Shown here: in pieces, positions 5,106 through 6,303 of the stretch
Layout: each line of letters opens with the position of its first letter
Numbering within the stretch: the first letter of the stretch is position 1
Assembly (NCBI GenBank): GCA_012961365.1
Contig: DTZN01000226.1
Span: forward strand, 1-6,303
Length of the DNA stretch: 6,303 nt
Direction of reading: 5' to 3'
Source of the DNA: Hydrogenothermaceae bacterium
GTDB taxonomy: Bacteria > Aquificota > Aquificia > Aquificales > Hydrogenothermaceae
The notes under the pieces: generated by a model
Database searches by the model: none
What the model saw: only the letters and a program-made list of their open reading frames with translations
What the model was told of the DNA's origin: nothing
Translations under genes and position numbers: made by a program

Positions 5106-5136
5106 TAAAAAGAAATATTTAATGGAGGTTTGAGAA

Positions 5137-5238
5137 ATGGAAAATCCTTGGACTGCATTTATAGTTATGACAATTTTCACAATTATAACTGCAATTTTTG
5201 CTTTTGTTGGCGGAATGTTAAAAAAATCTGAAGATTAA
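5137..5238 (+). CDS. Unrecognised 33-residue single-span membrane protein
   Basis: The frame is ATG to TAA with the product MENPWTAFIVMTIFTIITAI followed by FAFVGGMLKKSED. An excellent Shine-Dalgarno GGAGG (5124-5128) stands 8 bases before the ATG. The protein has a short N-terminus with Trp 5, one membrane span at about residues 7-27, and a charged C-terminus KKSED. The lysines by the positive-inside rule suggest a cytoplasmic C-terminus. It is followed after 13 bases by the AI-2E-family transporter gene on the same strand. I do not recognise a family. Its build recalls small accessory subunits of transporters or respiratory oxidases (KdpF, CydX, MetS types), but no specific motif of these is present. 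The ribosome binding site, own -10 box and compact spacing make it a likely real gene too short for standard gene calling. Confidence 0.72.
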   Translation: MENPWTAFIVMTIFTIITAIFAFVGGMLKKSED

Positions 5239-5251
5239 AGCTGTATAAGCA

Positions 5252-6303
5252 GTGGTTTTTAATCCTTCTACGATAAGTAATATATTTTTCTTTCTTTTTC
5301 TTTTTTTCTTTTTATTTTTAGGGTATCTTTTGTTTTCTCCTTTTTTGAAAATAATATTAATTAGTATATTTATTGCGGCTATTTTATATCCGATTTATAC
5401 CAAACTAAAATCTAAAGTAAAATCAGAAATCTTAGCTTCCTTGATTACTACATTATTAGTTTTGTTTTTTCTACTAATACCATCAGTAATGATTGTTGCA
5501 GTATTTACAAATCAACTAATACAACTTTATCCTATCTTTATTGAACATGTGTCCCAAGCTGATAATTTTGAAAGTTTTATTAAGAGTTTCCCTTTCCTGT
5601 CAAGTTTATATGAAAAAATTGAAAAAATTACAATGAATTTTAATCTCGATTTGCACACTGCTATAAAAAATATAGTTGCTATAGTTTTAGACTTTTTGGT
5701 TTCTCAAGGAAAAAATATTTTCATTAACTTTACATTAATAATAATTGGAATTGCTTTTATTTCAATAACAGTGTTTTTCCTTTTTAAAGATGGGCATTTA
5801 CTTTATAAAAAGATTTACAGTCTTATACCTCTTCCGGAAAAAGAAAAAAATTATATAATTAAGTCTTCCTATAATGCTATACAAGGAGTTGTTTTAGGTT
5901 CTGTATTTACTGCTATAGCACAGGGAATTCTTTCATTTATTGGTTATTATTTTGCGAGTGTAAATTTTGCCTTATTTTGGGCAATACTTACATTTTTTGC
6001 AGCTTTTTTCCCTATTGGCGGAGCAGCACTTGTTTGGGTTCCTGTAGCAGTTTATTTATTCTTCACAAAGGGTATAATTGTTGGGTTATTGTTTAGTTTA
6101 TGGGGAACTTTTGTTATTTCTACAGTTGATAACATAATAAAGCCTATAATTATTGGAGGAAAAACAAATTTACACCCAATAATATTTGTATTTGCAATAC
6201 TTGGGGGATTAAATCTTTTTGGATTTGTAGGATTATTTATAGCTCCTATAATAGTTGTTGTAATTGATAATCTTTTAAATATTTATAAGGAAAGGTACGT
6301 ACA
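5252..6303 (+). CDS. AI-2E family (PerM/TqsA-type) membrane transporter, 3' end cut by window edge
   Basis: The open frame runs 350 codons to the edge without a stop. The family is usually about 340-370 residues, so little is missing. Order of features: membrane segments at about 11-31 (extremely Phe/Leu-rich) and 32-46; LYPIYTKL; a segment around 60-80; a long extramembrane part about 85-150; then FFLFKDG (175-181), PIGGAALVWVPVAVYLF (from 254) and VDNIIKPIIIGGKTNLHPIIF (K297-P298). It ends with GGLNLFGFVGLFIAPIIVVVI. These are the conserved AI-2E transporter signatures. Members export autoinducer-2 or act as Na+/H+ antiporters or in cell-envelope functions; the substrate here is unknown. 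The start is taken as GTG 5252, the only usual start codon between the in-frame stop at 5246 and a TTG at 5330. It has no clear Shine-Dalgarno and lies 13 bases after the 33-residue gene, so translational coupling is likely. Confidence 0.9.
   Translation, partial: MVFNPSTISNIFFFLFLFFFLFLGYLLFSPFLKIILISIFIAAILYPIYTKLKSKVKSEILASLITTLLVLFFLLIPSVMIVAVFTNQLIQLYPIFIEHVSQADNFESFIKSFPFLSSLYEKIEKITMNFNLDLHTAIKNIVAIVLDFLVSQGKNIFINFTLIIIGIAFISITVFFLFKDGHLLYKKIYSLIPLPEKEKNYIIKSSYNAIQGVVLGSVFTAIAQGILSFIGYYFASVNFALFWAILTFFAAFFPIGGAALVWVPVAVYLFFTKGIIVGLLFSLWGTFVISTVDNIIKPIIIGGKTNLHPIIFVFAILGGLNLFGFVGLFIAPIIVVVIDNLLNIYKERYV

Noticed and set aside
5086..5136. Terminator after dgt
   Set aside because: No inverted repeat is visible between the dgt stop and the next ribosome binding site, so read-through into the small gene is possible.

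Overview
The window is an AT-rich bacterial chromosome segment, roughly 30% GC by eye, with Lys/Glu/Ile-rich proteins and mostly AGA/AGG arginine codons. That composition and gene set would suit a thermophilic or anaerobic low-GC lineage. A Hydrogenothermaceae-like Aquificota (Sulfurihydrogenibium type) is my best guess, but it is inference: no rRNA or lineage marker is present. I see no mobile element, CRISPR array, tRNA or rRNA gene. The content is mainly housekeeping, with most of the interest in the short regulatory stretches and in two small genes.

Left block (1-3111, minus strand, read right to left): coaBC, which makes 4'-phosphopantetheine for coenzyme A, then khtT and khtU, the regulatory and membrane subunits of a K+/H+-type antiporter, then the 5' part of a small membrane protein resembling the AtpR / ATP synthase subunit I family, which runs off the left edge. 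Gaps are 41, -8 (overlap) and 47 bases. One promoter with a perfect -10 lies upstream of coaBC, so this looks like a single operon linking CoA synthesis, cation/pH homeostasis and possibly ATP synthase assembly.

Middle block (3112-4053): a JAMM/M67 metallopeptidase gene (+) diverges from coaBC and converges on a cold-shock protein gene (-). A GC-rich hairpin suited to terminating from both sides separates the two stop codons. The cold-shock gene has a strong sigma-70-type promoter (perfect TTGACA, 17-base spacer) and a leader of about 120 nt. Two hairpins in that leader share the same nine bases and so cannot form together. This is the most system-like signal in the window.

Right block (4054-6303, plus strand): a dGTPase-like HD-domain dNTP triphosphohydrolase with no Shine-Dalgarno sequence, possibly on a leaderless mRNA; an unrecognised 33-residue single-span membrane protein with its own -10 box and a very good ribosome binding site; and, 13 bases later, an AI-2E/PerM-family membrane transporter that is cut by the right edge.

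Nothing here amounts to a clear new multi-gene system. The best candidates for new biology are the cold-shock leader switch, the 33-residue membrane protein paired with the AI-2E transporter, and the AtpR-like gene attached to a KhtTU antiporter.
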